This document shows positions 25,513 through 33,621 of a DNA stretch of 64,000 nt, in pieces (within the stretch, counting starts at the first letter, position 1; every line of letters begins with the position of its first letter). Under the pieces are notes generated by a model that was not told the origin of the DNA, did no database searches, and worked only from the letters and a program-made list of their open reading frames with translations. The stretch spans positions 62,001 through 126,000 of the forward strand of contig NZ_JAFHKT010000148.1 of NCBI RefSeq assembly GCF_017052465.1. The letters run 5' to 3'. Origin of the DNA: Arthrobacter pascens (GTDB taxonomy: Bacteria; Actinomycetota; Actinomycetes; Actinomycetales; Micrococcaceae). Made by a program: the position numbers and the translations under genes.

Positions 25513-26479
25513 AGGGGGTGGGGCGCTTGACGCGTTTCAGGGCTGAGCGGAGTGCGTCGCGGAGCCTGCGGGCTGCCTGGTAGGCCGCGTAGCGGGGTTT
25601 GTTGACCGGCAGGTCCCAGGTTCCGGGGTAGGCGATCTCGCGTCCGCCGAAGGACTTCTTGAATGCTGTGAATCCGGCCCATTTGTGGTCGGGCTGGTCG
25701 GCCGGGGCCACTCCCCAGAGATCCACGTGTTTGAGCCCCTTCCCCTGGGCATCGGCCATCAGGGTGACCAGCAGCGGAATTCCCGCGCTGAGCTTCCGGT
25801 GGGTATCATCCAAGGCGGCGTGGGCGTACGTACGTGTGTCGGCGGAATCGTAGGCCAGGGCGGCAGCGATGGGCCCGCCGTGGAGTTCGGCGACGAACAG
25901 GGTTGCGGCACCGGCGGGCATCAGGGACGAGGCCACCTGGGTGAGGTACTCGTCGCTTTGCGGTTTGAAGCCGTTGCGCCGCGCCGTCATGTGCAGGAAG
26001 TTCAGGAGGATGCGGATGTCGTCCGGATCCTGGGTTGAGCGGAACGTCACACCCTTCTTGTGGATGTTCCGGTACAGGTTACGGTTGACCGGCTTCATGT
26101 CGGCCAGCACGTCCTTGAAGTCCCGGTCCAGGTCCACAATCCAGCTCAGCTCCGGCTGCTGGTTAACGGGAGCGGGCTGCATTCCCCGGTCTTTCAGCGC
26201 GGCAGCCGCCGTCCCCGGTTCCAGCCCGGCCGTCACCGGTTCGATCCGGACGAACACGGCGCCGCAGGATTTCGCCACGGCCACGAGATCGGCCAGGGCG
26301 GCGTCAAATGCGGCAACGGAGTCGGCCACGGGACCGTAGGGCGCGTACAGGACTTTGCCTGCCGGGTTCTTTTCCTCGATGGCCAGGAAGCTCCACCCCT
26401 GGCCGGACCGCGTGTGGACCCGGCGGCCAAGGGTCTGCTGGAAATCAGCCCACGCCGGGGTCTGCAGGAAGTATTCCAC
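25511..26479 (-). CDS. FemX/FemAB-type peptidoglycan aminoacyltransferase
   Basis: A Fem-family transferase that would move an amino acid from aminoacyl-tRNA onto the peptidoglycan stem peptide to build the interpeptide bridge; arthrobacters have Lys-based peptidoglycan with Ala/Ser/Thr-type bridges. The 322-residue protein consists of two GNAT-like subdomains: TPAWADFQQTLGRRVHTR at the start, the lipid-II-binding-like KPVNRNLYRNIHKKGV, and a second domain with LFVAELHGGPIAAALAY, KHVDLWGVAPADQPDH and FKKSFGGREIAYPGTWDLPV. It lacks the coiled-coil arm of FemA/B, as FemX does. It starts 5 nt after the manA stop, the end of a five-gene envelope/purine run. Confidence 0.88.
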   Translation of the reverse strand: MEYFLQTPAWADFQQTLGRRVHTRSGQGWSFLAIEEKNPAGKVLYAPYGPVADSVAAFDAALADLVAVAKSCGAVFVRIEPVTAGLEPGTAAAALKDRGMQPAPVNQQPELSWIVDLDRDFKDVLADMKPVNRNLYRNIHKKGVTFRSTQDPDDIRILLNFLHMTARRNGFKPQSDEYLTQVASSLMPAGAATLFVAELHGGPIAAALAYDSADTRTYAHAALDDTHRKLSAGIPLLVTLMADAQGKGLKHVDLWGVAPADQPDHKWAGFTAFKKSFGGREIAYPGTWDLPVNKPRYAAYQAARRLRDALRSALKRVKRPTP

Positions 26480-26484
26480 GGCGG

Positions 26485-27735
26485 TCAGGCTTTCAGTCCG
26501 GTGGTCACGGCGAAGGCGACGGCGGTGTCCGTGGAACCGGAAACCGGGTGGACGTTGACCGGGGCATCGGCTGCCGGGAGGAAGGCACTGCCGCCACGCC
26601 CCAGCCGCAGGTCGCCCTTGGGCGAATCCAGGTAGACCGAGCCGGCAGTCACGATCACTACGGCGGCCCCTGACTGCGCGAGCGGCACGGGGCCGCCATC
26701 GGGCAGCAGTTCGATCCGCTGCAGCTGGAACTCCCGGAAGGGCGGCTGGTACAGTTCCTGGCCCAGTTCGGAAACCCCTGCGCGCAGCATGGGTACGCCC
26801 ACGGACTCGAAGACGACGGTTTTCAGCAGCTCCGGCACGTCAACAAACTTCGGTGTCAGGCCGCCCCGCAACACGTTGTCCGAGGATGCCATGACTTCCA
26901 CACCCAGGCCGTGAAGGTAGGCGTGCACGTTCCCGGCGGGAAGGTACACGGCCTCGCCCGGTTCCAGCGAGAGCCGGTTCAGCAGCAGGGATATGAGCAC
27001 GCCAGGATCGCCGGGGTACTCGCCGTTGAGGCTCAGCACCGTGGCGAGTTCCGGCTGGTACGGCGCCATGGGCGCGCCGGAGGCCAGCGCCTCCACGACG
27101 GTCTTCGTTGCTTCGGCCACACCGTCCCCGCCCGCGATCAGCCGTTCAAACGCCGACCGGAGGGCGGCGCCCTCGTCGTCCTGTGACAGGTCATCGATCA
27201 CGTCGGTCAGGACGGTCGGAACGCCGGACCCCGAAAGCTCCAGGCAGCCGGCCAGGTGGAGGAAAACGTCGCGGGACTTCGCGGGCTCGCGGAAACCGCA
27301 CAGAGCGTCAAACGGAGTCAGCGCGAAGATCATCTCCGGTTTGTGGTTATCGTCCCGGTAGTTGCGATTGAGGGCGTCCGCGGGAACGCCTTCGCCGTTC
27401 TCGCGGGCAAAGCCGGCCCGCGCCTGCTCCAGGCTCGGGTGCACCTGCAACGACAACGGCTTGGCCGCGGCGAGGACCTTGGTGAGGAAGGGCAGGCGCG
27501 GCCCGAACGCGGCCACGGAGGCGTCCCCCAGGAAATGGCCCGGGTCCTCGGCGATCAGCGCATCCAGCGGCACCGTCGTTCCGTCAGGGCGGGTGGCAAC
27601 GGAAGGGGAGTCCGGGTGGGCTCCGATCCACAGCTCTGCCTCCGGCCCGCCCGACTCCGGCCTGTCCAGCAGGCCGGCGATCGCCGTCGTCGATCCCCAG
27701 GCGTACGGCCGGAGGACGTTATCGATTTCGTACAC
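26485..27735 (-). CDS. manA: mannose-6-phosphate isomerase, class I
   Basis: Interconverts fructose-6-phosphate and mannose-6-phosphate, feeding GDP-mannose and mannosylated envelope polymers. The 416-residue protein has the class I zinc-site blocks: KVLAAAKPLSLQVHPSLEQA (with the Q-x-H ligands), DDNHKPEMIFALTPFDALCGFRE (Glu ligand), and the EPGEAVYLPAGNVHAYLHGLGVE active-site motif with a His and the family AGNVHAYL signature. The GTG start is preceded by AAGGA. It lies 36 nt downstream of the LCP gene and 5 nt before the Fem transferase gene, an operon context that ties it to cell-wall construction. Confidence 0.96.
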   Translation of the reverse strand: MYEIDNVLRPYAWGSTTAIAGLLDRPESGGPEAELWIGAHPDSPSVATRPDGTTVPLDALIAEDPGHFLGDASVAAFGPRLPFLTKVLAAAKPLSLQVHPSLEQARAGFARENGEGVPADALNRNYRDDNHKPEMIFALTPFDALCGFREPAKSRDVFLHLAGCLELSGSGVPTVLTDVIDDLSQDDEGAALRSAFERLIAGGDGVAEATKTVVEALASGAPMAPYQPELATVLSLNGEYPGDPGVLISLLLNRLSLEPGEAVYLPAGNVHAYLHGLGVEVMASSDNVLRGGLTPKFVDVPELLKTVVFESVGVPMLRAGVSELGQELYQPPFREFQLQRIELLPDGGPVPLAQSGAAVVIVTAGSVYLDSPKGDLRLGRGGSAFLPAADAPVNVHPVSGSTDTAVAFAVTTGLKA

Positions 27736-27771
27736 AGCCGGGTGTCCTTCTTTCTCGAAGCAGAGTGTCTG

Positions 27772-29397
27772 TCACAGGGGAGCGCACTGGCCGTTGGTGG
27801 CCACGAGTTCGCGGATGGCCTGCTCGTTCCCCTCGCGCTTGAGCTGGTTCAGCATCTCTTCGGTGATGGGCTCACCGTTGGGCGTGGTGGTCACCGGCGT
27901 GAAGTCCGACGACGACGACGGCGAGGGTTTGGTGGCCGGTACAGCCGGCCCGGCTGCCGTCAGCCCGCTGCCGCCGCCTGCGTACTGCGGCTGCAGGGCG
28001 TCGTCCGGGGCGGCTGCAGGCGACTGCTCCGCGCCCTGGCTGCTGAGGAGCTTACTGACCCGGTCATGAATGACGTCAAAGTCCGGCACTGTGGAGAAAG
28101 ACGCGTCGAAGTCCGGCGGTCCAATGGTGAGGCGGCTGATTTCCTTGCCCTTGGCCTTCATGGCCAGGTCCACGAAACTGCCCAGCTGGCTCGAGGAGAT
28201 ATTGGAGTCCACTACCTTGGTGCCGGCGTTGGCGATGTCCTCGAACTTGGCCAGGAGCGTCGCGGGATCCAACTGCTTGAGCATGGCCTGCTGGACGCAC
28301 TGCTGCCGCTGGATCCGGGCGTAGTCATCGACGAACTCCCTGGAGCGTCCGTACCAGAGCGCACGGAAGCCATCCAGCTTTTGTTCGCCGGCGGGGATCC
28401 ATCCCAGCGGCATGCCGTGGATGCCGTTGGCTTCGTCGATCATGTTGCCGCTCATGGGCACCCAGCCGCCGGCCTTGATGCGGATCCCGCCCATCGCGTC
28501 GATGAGCTTGGCGAAGCCATCCATGTCCACGAGGACGTACGCCTGGACAGTGATGCCGAGGGTTCCCGAAACCGCCTCCAGGGTGGCCTGTGCGCCCGGA
28601 TCTGCAGCGTCCGGGTAGAGGTCCTTGTGTTCGTTGGTGACCTCGGTGTTGATCGCGTTGATGAGGCACTCGTTGCCGCAGTTGTAGCCGTCAGGGTAGA
28701 TCTGGCGCATAGGGGAGCCCTCGCTGAAGCGGGCGTTCTGCAGGTTGCGGGGGATCGAGATGATGGCTGTCTTGCCGGTCTCGGCATCAACGCTGAGCAC
28801 GGACAGGCTGTCGGGGCGCCGGCCGGTGCGGTCCGCGCCGGCGTCGCCGCCCATCATGAGGAAGTTGTAGCGGCCGTCCACGGGCTCGATGGCGGGGCCG
28901 CCGGCAAAAATGCTGCCGATCGCATTGCGGCTGACGTTGAGCAGGTACGCCGCGTAGCCGAGTGAACCGCTGCTGAGCACCAGTGCCAGTGCGAGTGCGA
29001 CGGCAACGGCCGGCCGGCTGCGCTTGGGCAAGAGCACGGGGCGGATCAGCCGCAGCGTGTTGATGAACAGCACAGCCCAGCCGACTGAGAGCGCGGCCAG
29101 TACCAGGACGATGACGAGGGAGGCCACCGGATTGGTGATGATGTTGATGAGCAGGGTCCGGTTGGCGAGCAGCAACACCAGGGCAAGGATCACCAGCGCC
29201 CACACGGTCAGCGTGACCCGCAGGGCGATACGGCCCAGTTTGCGGTCACCGGCGGCGATCTGCGCGCTCCCCGGTACGAACAGGGTGAGGAGGATCAGCA
29301 GGAAAGCGCGCTTGGTCCGGACGGGCTCAGCAGCACTCGCGGGGTACCGTACGGGGTCCGTCAGGAGGCCATCGGAGGGCAGTTCGGTGTTGGGCAT
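27772..29397 (-). CDS. LytR-CpsA-Psr (LCP) family cell-wall ligase
   Basis: A membrane phosphotransferase that attaches prenyl-linked glycopolymers to peptidoglycan. The 541 residues hold several N-terminal transmembrane segments (FLLILLTLFVPGSAQIAAG, TVWALVILALVLLLA, LVIVLVLAALSVGWAVLF and a fourth before residue 160) and the extracytoplasmic LCP domain with MMGGDAGADRTGRRPDSLSV (catalytic Asp/Arg region), ISIPRNLQ, INTEVTNE and YGRSREFVDDYARIQRQQCV. The C-terminal 100 residues are Ser/Pro-rich. Four N-terminal helices are more than the usual one, as seen in some actinobacterial members. An AAGGA site precedes the ATG, 9 nt after purE. Confidence 0.92.
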   Translation of the reverse strand: MPNTELPSDGLLTDPVRYPASAAEPVRTKRAFLLILLTLFVPGSAQIAAGDRKLGRIALRVTLTVWALVILALVLLLANRTLLINIITNPVASLVIVLVLAALSVGWAVLFINTLRLIRPVLLPKRSRPAVAVALALALVLSSGSLGYAAYLLNVSRNAIGSIFAGGPAIEPVDGRYNFLMMGGDAGADRTGRRPDSLSVLSVDAETGKTAIISIPRNLQNARFSEGSPMRQIYPDGYNCGNECLINAINTEVTNEHKDLYPDAADPGAQATLEAVSGTLGITVQAYVLVDMDGFAKLIDAMGGIRIKAGGWVPMSGNMIDEANGIHGMPLGWIPAGEQKLDGFRALWYGRSREFVDDYARIQRQQCVQQAMLKQLDPATLLAKFEDIANAGTKVVDSNISSSQLGSFVDLAMKAKGKEISRLTIGPPDFDASFSTVPDFDVIHDRVSKLLSSQGAEQSPAAAPDDALQPQYAGGGSGLTAAGPAVPATKPSPSSSSDFTPVTTTPNGEPITEEMLNQLKREGNEQAIRELVATNGQCAPL

Positions 29398-29406
29398 CGG
29401 CGTTCC

Positions 29407-29994
29407 TTAGTGGCTGCTCCGGGAGGCCACGTTTGCTTCGGAGAAGACTTCGTTGACCTTCTGCCGGAGATTGGCGCCCTTCCGGCTGGCAACGTCGTTG
29501 AGTTCCTGTGCGAAGTCCAGGAGGTCACCGCGGAGGCGCACCGCGAGATCGTCCGTGCCGGAGGCGAGCATCCGGACGGCAAGCAGACCCGCATTCCGGG
29601 CGCCGGCGATGGAGACTGTGGCCACCGGGACGCCGGCCGGCATCTGAACAATCGAGAGCAGCGAATCCATGCCGTCCAGGGTTTTCAGCGGCACGGGAAC
29701 GCCAATCACGGGAAGCGGCGTGACCGAGGCCAGCATCCCCGGAAGGTGCGCGGCGCCCCCGGCGCCGGCGATGATGACGCGCAGGCCGCGCTCGTGGGCC
29801 GTCTGGCCGTACCGGATCATTTCGGTGGGCATCCGGTGGGCAGATACGACGTCGGCCTCGAAGGGAATGCCGAACTCCGCCAGCGCGTCAGCGGCGGCTT
29901 CCATGACGGGCCAGTCTGAATCCGATCCCATGACCAGGCCCACCAGCGGGGGGAGCGCACCTGTCTCCGGTGCGGCTGCGGTTTCGGGGTTCAT
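29407..29994 (-). CDS. purE: N5-carboxyaminoimidazole ribonucleotide mutase
   Basis: Converts N5-CAIR to CAIR in purine biosynthesis, acting with PurK. In 195 residues the class I PurE motifs are complete: GLVMGSDSDWPVMEAA, FEADVVSAHRMPTEM (with the catalytic His), IIAGAGGAAHLPGMLAS and PVIGVPVPLKTLDGMDSLLS. A roughly 15-residue hydrophilic N-terminal extension precedes the domain, and the C-terminus extends beyond the usual end by about 15 residues (RKGANLRQKVNEVFSEANVA). The start overlaps purK by 4 nt. Confidence 0.97.
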   Translation of the reverse strand: MNPETAAAPETGALPPLVGLVMGSDSDWPVMEAAADALAEFGIPFEADVVSAHRMPTEMIRYGQTAHERGLRVIIAGAGGAAHLPGMLASVTPLPVIGVPVPLKTLDGMDSLLSIVQMPAGVPVATVSIAGARNAGLLAVRMLASGTDDLAVRLRGDLLDFAQELNDVASRKGANLRQKVNEVFSEANVASRSSH

Positions 29995-31187
29995 GCGTTC
30001 TCCTCGGTGTTTCCTGGTGCCGCTTGGGACGGGATCCTGCCGTCGCGGATGATGTTGGCGACGGCGGTGGCCCGTTCGCGCAGGGATTCCACGTCCGCGA
30101 CGCTGGCCCCCACCAGATTGACATGCCCTATTTTCCTGCCCGGCCGGACTGATTTCCCGTAGCAGTGGACTTTCGCGGCGGGTTCGGCAGCCAGCGCCGC
30201 GGGGTAGGCGGAAAACAGGTCCTGGTTATCGCCGCCGAGGAAATTCTTCATCACCACAACGGTGCCGAGAACGTCCGTCGCCCCCAGCGGAAGGTTCAGG
30301 ACTGCCCTCAGGTGCTGCTCAAACTGGCTGGTCACCGATCCGTCCTGGGTCCAGTGGCCGGTGTTGTGAGGGCGCATCGCAAGTTCGTTGATGAGGAACC
30401 CGGCCCCCGACCCCGGTGTTTCGAACAGCTCGACTGCCATGACGCCGGTGACGCCGAGTTCGTTGGCGATCCGCAGGGCGGCATCCTCGGCAGCCGCGGC
30501 GACCTCCAGCGGAATGTTTTGCGCCGGGGCGATCACTTCATCGCACACGCCGTCAACCTGAATGGTGTGCACCACGGGCCAGGCCCGTGATGCGCCGTCA
30601 GGCGTGCGGGCCACGAGCGCCGAGAGTTCGCGGCTGAACTCCACCTTGGCTTCCGCCAGGAGCGGGCTCATTGCCTCGAACCAGTCTGTTGTCTGGGCGG
30701 CTTCCTCGGGCGACCCGACAATCCGGACGCCCTTGCCGTCATATCCGCCCCGGGGCGTCTTGAGCACCACGGGCCACCCCGTCTTGTCGCCAAAAGCGAC
30801 CAGGGCTTCCACGCCGTCCACGGACGCCCACTCGGGGTTCGGCAGTTCGAGCCGGTCGATGGCCGCGCGCATCACGAGCTTGTCCTGCGCGTTGATGAGG
30901 GCGTCGGGGCCGGGCTGGACGTTGACCCCCGCTGCGATCAGGGCATGCAGGTGATCGGCCGGTACGTGCTCGTGGTCGAAGGTCATCACGTCCAGGCCCT
31001 CGGAGAACTCCAGAAGGGCATCCAGATCCTTGTAGTCGCCGACCGGGGCGTTGGGCACGGCCGACACGGCAGAAACGTCTTCACCTTCTGCCAGGACGCG
31101 GAGTTCGAAGCCTAATGCGGTGGCGGCTGGGGCCATCATGCGCGCAAGCTGGCCGCCGCCAACCACGCCGATTACTGGAAAAGTCAC
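29991..31187 (-). CDS. purK: 5-(carboxyamino)imidazole ribonucleotide synthase
   Basis: An ATP-grasp enzyme making N5-CAIR from AIR, bicarbonate and ATP; the product passes to PurE. The 398 residues start with the dinucleotide-like VIGVVGGGQLARMMAPAA and include the ATP-grasp blocks PVVLKTPRGGYDGKGVRIV and EFSRELSALVARTPDG, and the metal-binding ELAMRPHNTGHWTQDG. The GTG start at 31187 is 7 nt after TAGTCT, a leaderless start. It heads the run purK-purE-LCP-manA-FemX, all on the minus strand with gaps of -4, 9, 36 and 5 nt. GtrA is divergent, as Rv3277 is from Rv3276c. Confidence 0.97.
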   Translation of the reverse strand: MTFPVIGVVGGGQLARMMAPAATALGFELRVLAEGEDVSAVSAVPNAPVGDYKDLDALLEFSEGLDVMTFDHEHVPADHLHALIAAGVNVQPGPDALINAQDKLVMRAAIDRLELPNPEWASVDGVEALVAFGDKTGWPVVLKTPRGGYDGKGVRIVGSPEEAAQTTDWFEAMSPLLAEAKVEFSRELSALVARTPDGASRAWPVVHTIQVDGVCDEVIAPAQNIPLEVAAAAEDAALRIANELGVTGVMAVELFETPGSGAGFLINELAMRPHNTGHWTQDGSVTSQFEQHLRAVLNLPLGATDVLGTVVVMKNFLGGDNQDLFSAYPAALAAEPAAKVHCYGKSVRPGRKIGHVNLVGASVADVESLRERATAVANIIRDGRIPSQAAPGNTEENA

Positions 31188-31194
31188 ATCTCTC

Positions 31195-31200
31195 AGACTA
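31195..31200 (-). promoter_or_regulatory. leaderless -10 box of purK (TAGTCT-N7-GTG)
   Basis: TAGTCT on the minus strand is 7 nt before the GTG at 31187. It likely drives the whole five-gene run. Confidence 0.5.
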
Positions 31201-31330
31201 CAGAAAAGGAGCGCGGTTACCGGCTTTCGTGGCGATGAAGCCCCGTAAAGTCAGCAAATCCGGTAGCAGGGGAGGGCGCGGAGCAGCCCCGATCTGCACG
31301 CCCGTTGGGGCCGCACCGGGCAAACCGGGC

Positions 31331-31336
31331 TAAAAT
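31331..31336 (+). promoter_or_regulatory. candidate -10 box of the GtrA gene (TAAAAT)
   Basis: TAAAAT lies 48 nt upstream of the GtrA ATG, which has its own GGAGG site. No convincing -35 element is seen 17 nt upstream. Confidence 0.4.
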
Positions 31337-31383
31337 GGGAGCTTGGCCCATCGGCCCCAATATCCATACGGCCACGGAGGGTC

Positions 31384-31947
31384 ATGATTAACACACTTGC
31401 AGAGCGCATCCGGGGACTCGCCTCGCTGTTTTGGCGCGAGGTGGCGAAATTCGGTGCCGTGGGCGGTGTGGCGTTCGTCATTGACAACGGACTGACGTAC
31501 TACCTCATGCATGGGCCGATGACGGACAGTGAGGCCAAGGCACGCTTCGTGGGCGCTTCGGTCGCTACCGTGTTTTCCTGGATCGCCAACCGTCTCTGGA
31601 CGTTCCGGCACCGCCGCCAGGCCAACGTGCTGCGTGAATTCTTGATGTTTGTGCTCATCAACGGCATCGGCATCGGCATTTCCACCGGGTTTACCGCCCT
31701 GGCCAAATACTCCCTGGGTGTCACGGACAAGAACATGCTTTTCGCTGCCGGCGTTCTCGGCATTCTGGTCGCGACCGTCGTCCGCTTCTTCGCCTACCGG
31801 TTCCTCGTGTTCAACCAGGAACTGGACCAGGAGCCGGAGTTCTCCCACGACCACGAACTCATCGAGGGACACCGCCACGCGAAGCCGGCCGCATCCCGTC
31901 CCCAGACCGAAGCAAACGATCCGGAGATTCCTGCCCGCCAGGACTAA
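31384..31947 (+). CDS. GtrA family membrane protein
   Basis: A small four-helix membrane protein of 187 residues. The GtrA domain spans residues 18-145, with the conserved FGAVGGVAFVIDNGLTYYLM, the FSWIANRLWTFRH signature between helices 2 and 3, and RFFAYRFLVFN at the end of helix 4. GtrA proteins are thought to help move prenyl-linked sugars across the membrane, which fits the many envelope genes here. The 40-residue C-terminal tail is acidic and His-rich (EFSHDHELIEGHRH). GGAGG precedes the ATG by 4 nt. It is convergent with the TIGR03089 gene across 12 nt. Confidence 0.9.
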   Translation: MINTLAERIRGLASLFWREVAKFGAVGGVAFVIDNGLTYYLMHGPMTDSEAKARFVGASVATVFSWIANRLWTFRHRRQANVLREFLMFVLINGIGIGISTGFTALAKYSLGVTDKNMLFAAGVLGILVATVVRFFAYRFLVFNQELDQEPEFSHDHELIEGHRHAKPAASRPQTEANDPEIPARQD

Positions 31948-31959
31948 AGCGCGGGCGGG

Positions 31960-32658
31960 TCAGTCCCCGTGCACCCGTTCCGCGGCGAGGAGCTTGTCCG
32001 TCAGCTCCACATCCCTGTGGACCAGCACCACTGATCCGTCGTTCGTCCACGCACCCAGCACGTTTGCCAGGGCCGCTTCCAGCCCGTCCTCCGCGCGGAC
32101 CACGAGCCGCGCACCGGAGCCGTGGCCGGCGGCGAAGCCTTCCAGCAGGTCGGCGTGGTTCACGGCAACCCCTCCGGAGCTCCGCAGCGCCGGATGCTGC
32201 GGATCGGGTTCGCTGTGGGCCATGAAGACGTCGCCGTGCGACCGCACTTCCGCCGCGTAGTCGACCACGCCGGCGGGCAGGTCGCCAGGCCATTTCATGG
32301 CCAGGGCCGGCAGCGTCACGGCCACGACGGCGTCGAATCCGCCTTCCGCTTCCGCGGGGGCGGCCGTGACAAGCAGGTCTGCGTCGTCGCTGTCCAGCAC
32401 CACTTCCATGCCCAGCTGCCAGCCCGCAAGGGCCCAGATGATGGACTTCCAGTGGGCCGGCAGGTCCAGCCGGAGGCGCATGCCGGGTGCGGCGTCGAGC
32501 TCGTCCTGCAGGAGATTGCTTGTTTTCGCGACCCAGTTGTCCAGGACGCGGCCGGAGAGCTCGACGCGTTCCCCGTCCGGGCCGTACCAGGTCAGCCGCG
32601 GGGAAGTGGAGTGGCCCGATCGCAGGGCCGTCATCAGGTCAGTGGCCGGGATATTCAT
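31960..32658 (-). CDS. TIGR03089 family protein
   Basis: A 232-residue protein resembling only the N-terminal part of adenylate-forming enzymes (AMP-binding superfamily): it has the early SPRLTWYGPDGERVELSGRV and NLLQDELDAAPGMRLRLDLP segments but no P-loop-like SGTTG motif and no C-terminal lid, so it is unlikely to adenylate anything. Members are restricted to actinobacteria. In M. tuberculosis the equivalent (Rv3268) follows an LCP protein gene, and an LCP gene is close by here. No signal peptide or membrane helix is present. Function unknown. Confidence 0.85.
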   Translation of the reverse strand: MNIPATDLMTALRSGHSTSPRLTWYGPDGERVELSGRVLDNWVAKTSNLLQDELDAAPGMRLRLDLPAHWKSIIWALAGWQLGMEVVLDSDDADLLVTAAPAEAEGGFDAVVAVTLPALAMKWPGDLPAGVVDYAAEVRSHGDVFMAHSEPDPQHPALRSSGGVAVNHADLLEGFAAGHGSGARLVVRAEDGLEAALANVLGAWTNDGSVVLVHRDVELTDKLLAAERVHGD

Positions 32659-33049
32659 GGCTTCATCTTGCCACGCAGGCTCCCAGTGTCTACCCGGCTG
32701 TCCACCCGCAGGGGACGGACAGGCGTATGACGTCCGCCACAGGATTTACTAACGTCATTTGCGTTAACACGCCGTCGTCTGCCGTTTTCCCAGCAATTGC
32801 ACAGGCGCGGGTCAGACCGTAAGCTTGCTGTCAAATTCCCCGGCTCCGCGCCTGAGGTGTCGAATTCGAATCCCGGGCGTGGCGCGGCACCCATTTGGCT
32901 CCGGAATTGATTATTATCCCGTCCGCAGCTTGACTCCCCCTAGTTACACGCGTGTAATTAGATATCGAAAGCCATCGCGAAGTCTCCGGCACACAGACCT
33001 TATGTCTCAAGTGTCCGGGCAGAGGCTGACTAATTCAGGAGGGGACGCC
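32659..33049 (+). promoter_or_regulatory. 391-bp non-coding control region of the whiB gene
   Basis: No gene is apparent here. TTGACT (32930-32935), 17 nt, then TGTAAT (32953-32958) form a near-consensus promoter directed at whiB. The perfect 14-bp palindrome TTACACGCGTGTAA (32944-32957) covers the second half of the spacer and most of the -10 hexamer. The predicted start near 32965 leaves a leader of about 85 nt ending in AGGAGGGG. The part from 32700 to 32925 is unusually AT-rich for this genome in places (around 32735-32790 and 32905-32915), with no further structure I can name. Confidence 0.6.
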
Positions 33050-33595
33050 ATGGGGCAAGTTGAGCGTATCCATGAAGAAGCCGTTGTGGCCGGCCAGGCC
33101 ACGGCAAAATACCGTTCACGCGGAGTGCCGAGCGACTGGTATGTCGATCCGGCCGATCCGGACGCCGCCGAGCGGTACAACCTGGACACCACCGCATCCT
33201 TGCAGGACCAGGCCACTGCCTTCCTCGCGGAGCACGAGGCGCTGCTGGGTGCAGGTCCGGGACACGAAGAGGACCTCAACGATCCTCCGATGGAGCTCCG
33301 GAACCCAGGGGTGGGGACCCTGGCGCAGCCGGTCTGGATTGGACTTCCCCGCGCCGACGACTTTGACGACGAAGGCGAACTTGGCTGGCAGACGGACGCA
33401 CTCTGCGCACAGACCGATCCGGAAGCCTTTTTCCCGGAGAAGGGCGGCTCCACGAGGGACGCCAAAAAGGTTTGCGGAGCCTGCAACGTGCGGTCGCAAT
33501 GCCTTGAATATGCTCTGGCGAACGACGAGCGTTTCGGTATTTGGGGAGGCCTCTCCGAGCGTGAGCGCCGTCGGCTGAGGAAGCGGGCAGTCTAA
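33050..33595 (+). CDS. WhiB-family [4Fe-4S] transcriptional regulator (WhiB2/WhmD-like)
   Basis: An iron-sulfur regulator that acts with the RNA polymerase sigma subunit; WhiB2/WhmD controls septation and division. Four cluster cysteines are present at 119, 142, 145 and 151 (LCAQTDPEAFFPEKGGSTRD followed by KKVCGACNVRSQC), then the WhiB turn GIWGG and the basic tail RERRRLRKRA. The 181 residues include about 105 extra N-terminal ones, acidic and without obvious fold, longer than classical WhiB2. I chose the ATG at 33050 because AGGAGGGG precedes it by about 6 nt; an in-frame ATG at 33002 has no such site. The neighbourhood (DUF3499, metallopeptidase, ahcY) matches that of Rv3260c. Confidence 0.93.
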   Translation: MGQVERIHEEAVVAGQATAKYRSRGVPSDWYVDPADPDAAERYNLDTTASLQDQATAFLAEHEALLGAGPGHEEDLNDPPMELRNPGVGTLAQPVWIGLPRADDFDDEGELGWQTDALCAQTDPEAFFPEKGGSTRDAKKVCGACNVRSQCLEYALANDERFGIWGGLSERERRRLRKRAV

Positions 33596-33621
33596 TTCTT
33601 CAGGAAGTACACGTCACTGCG

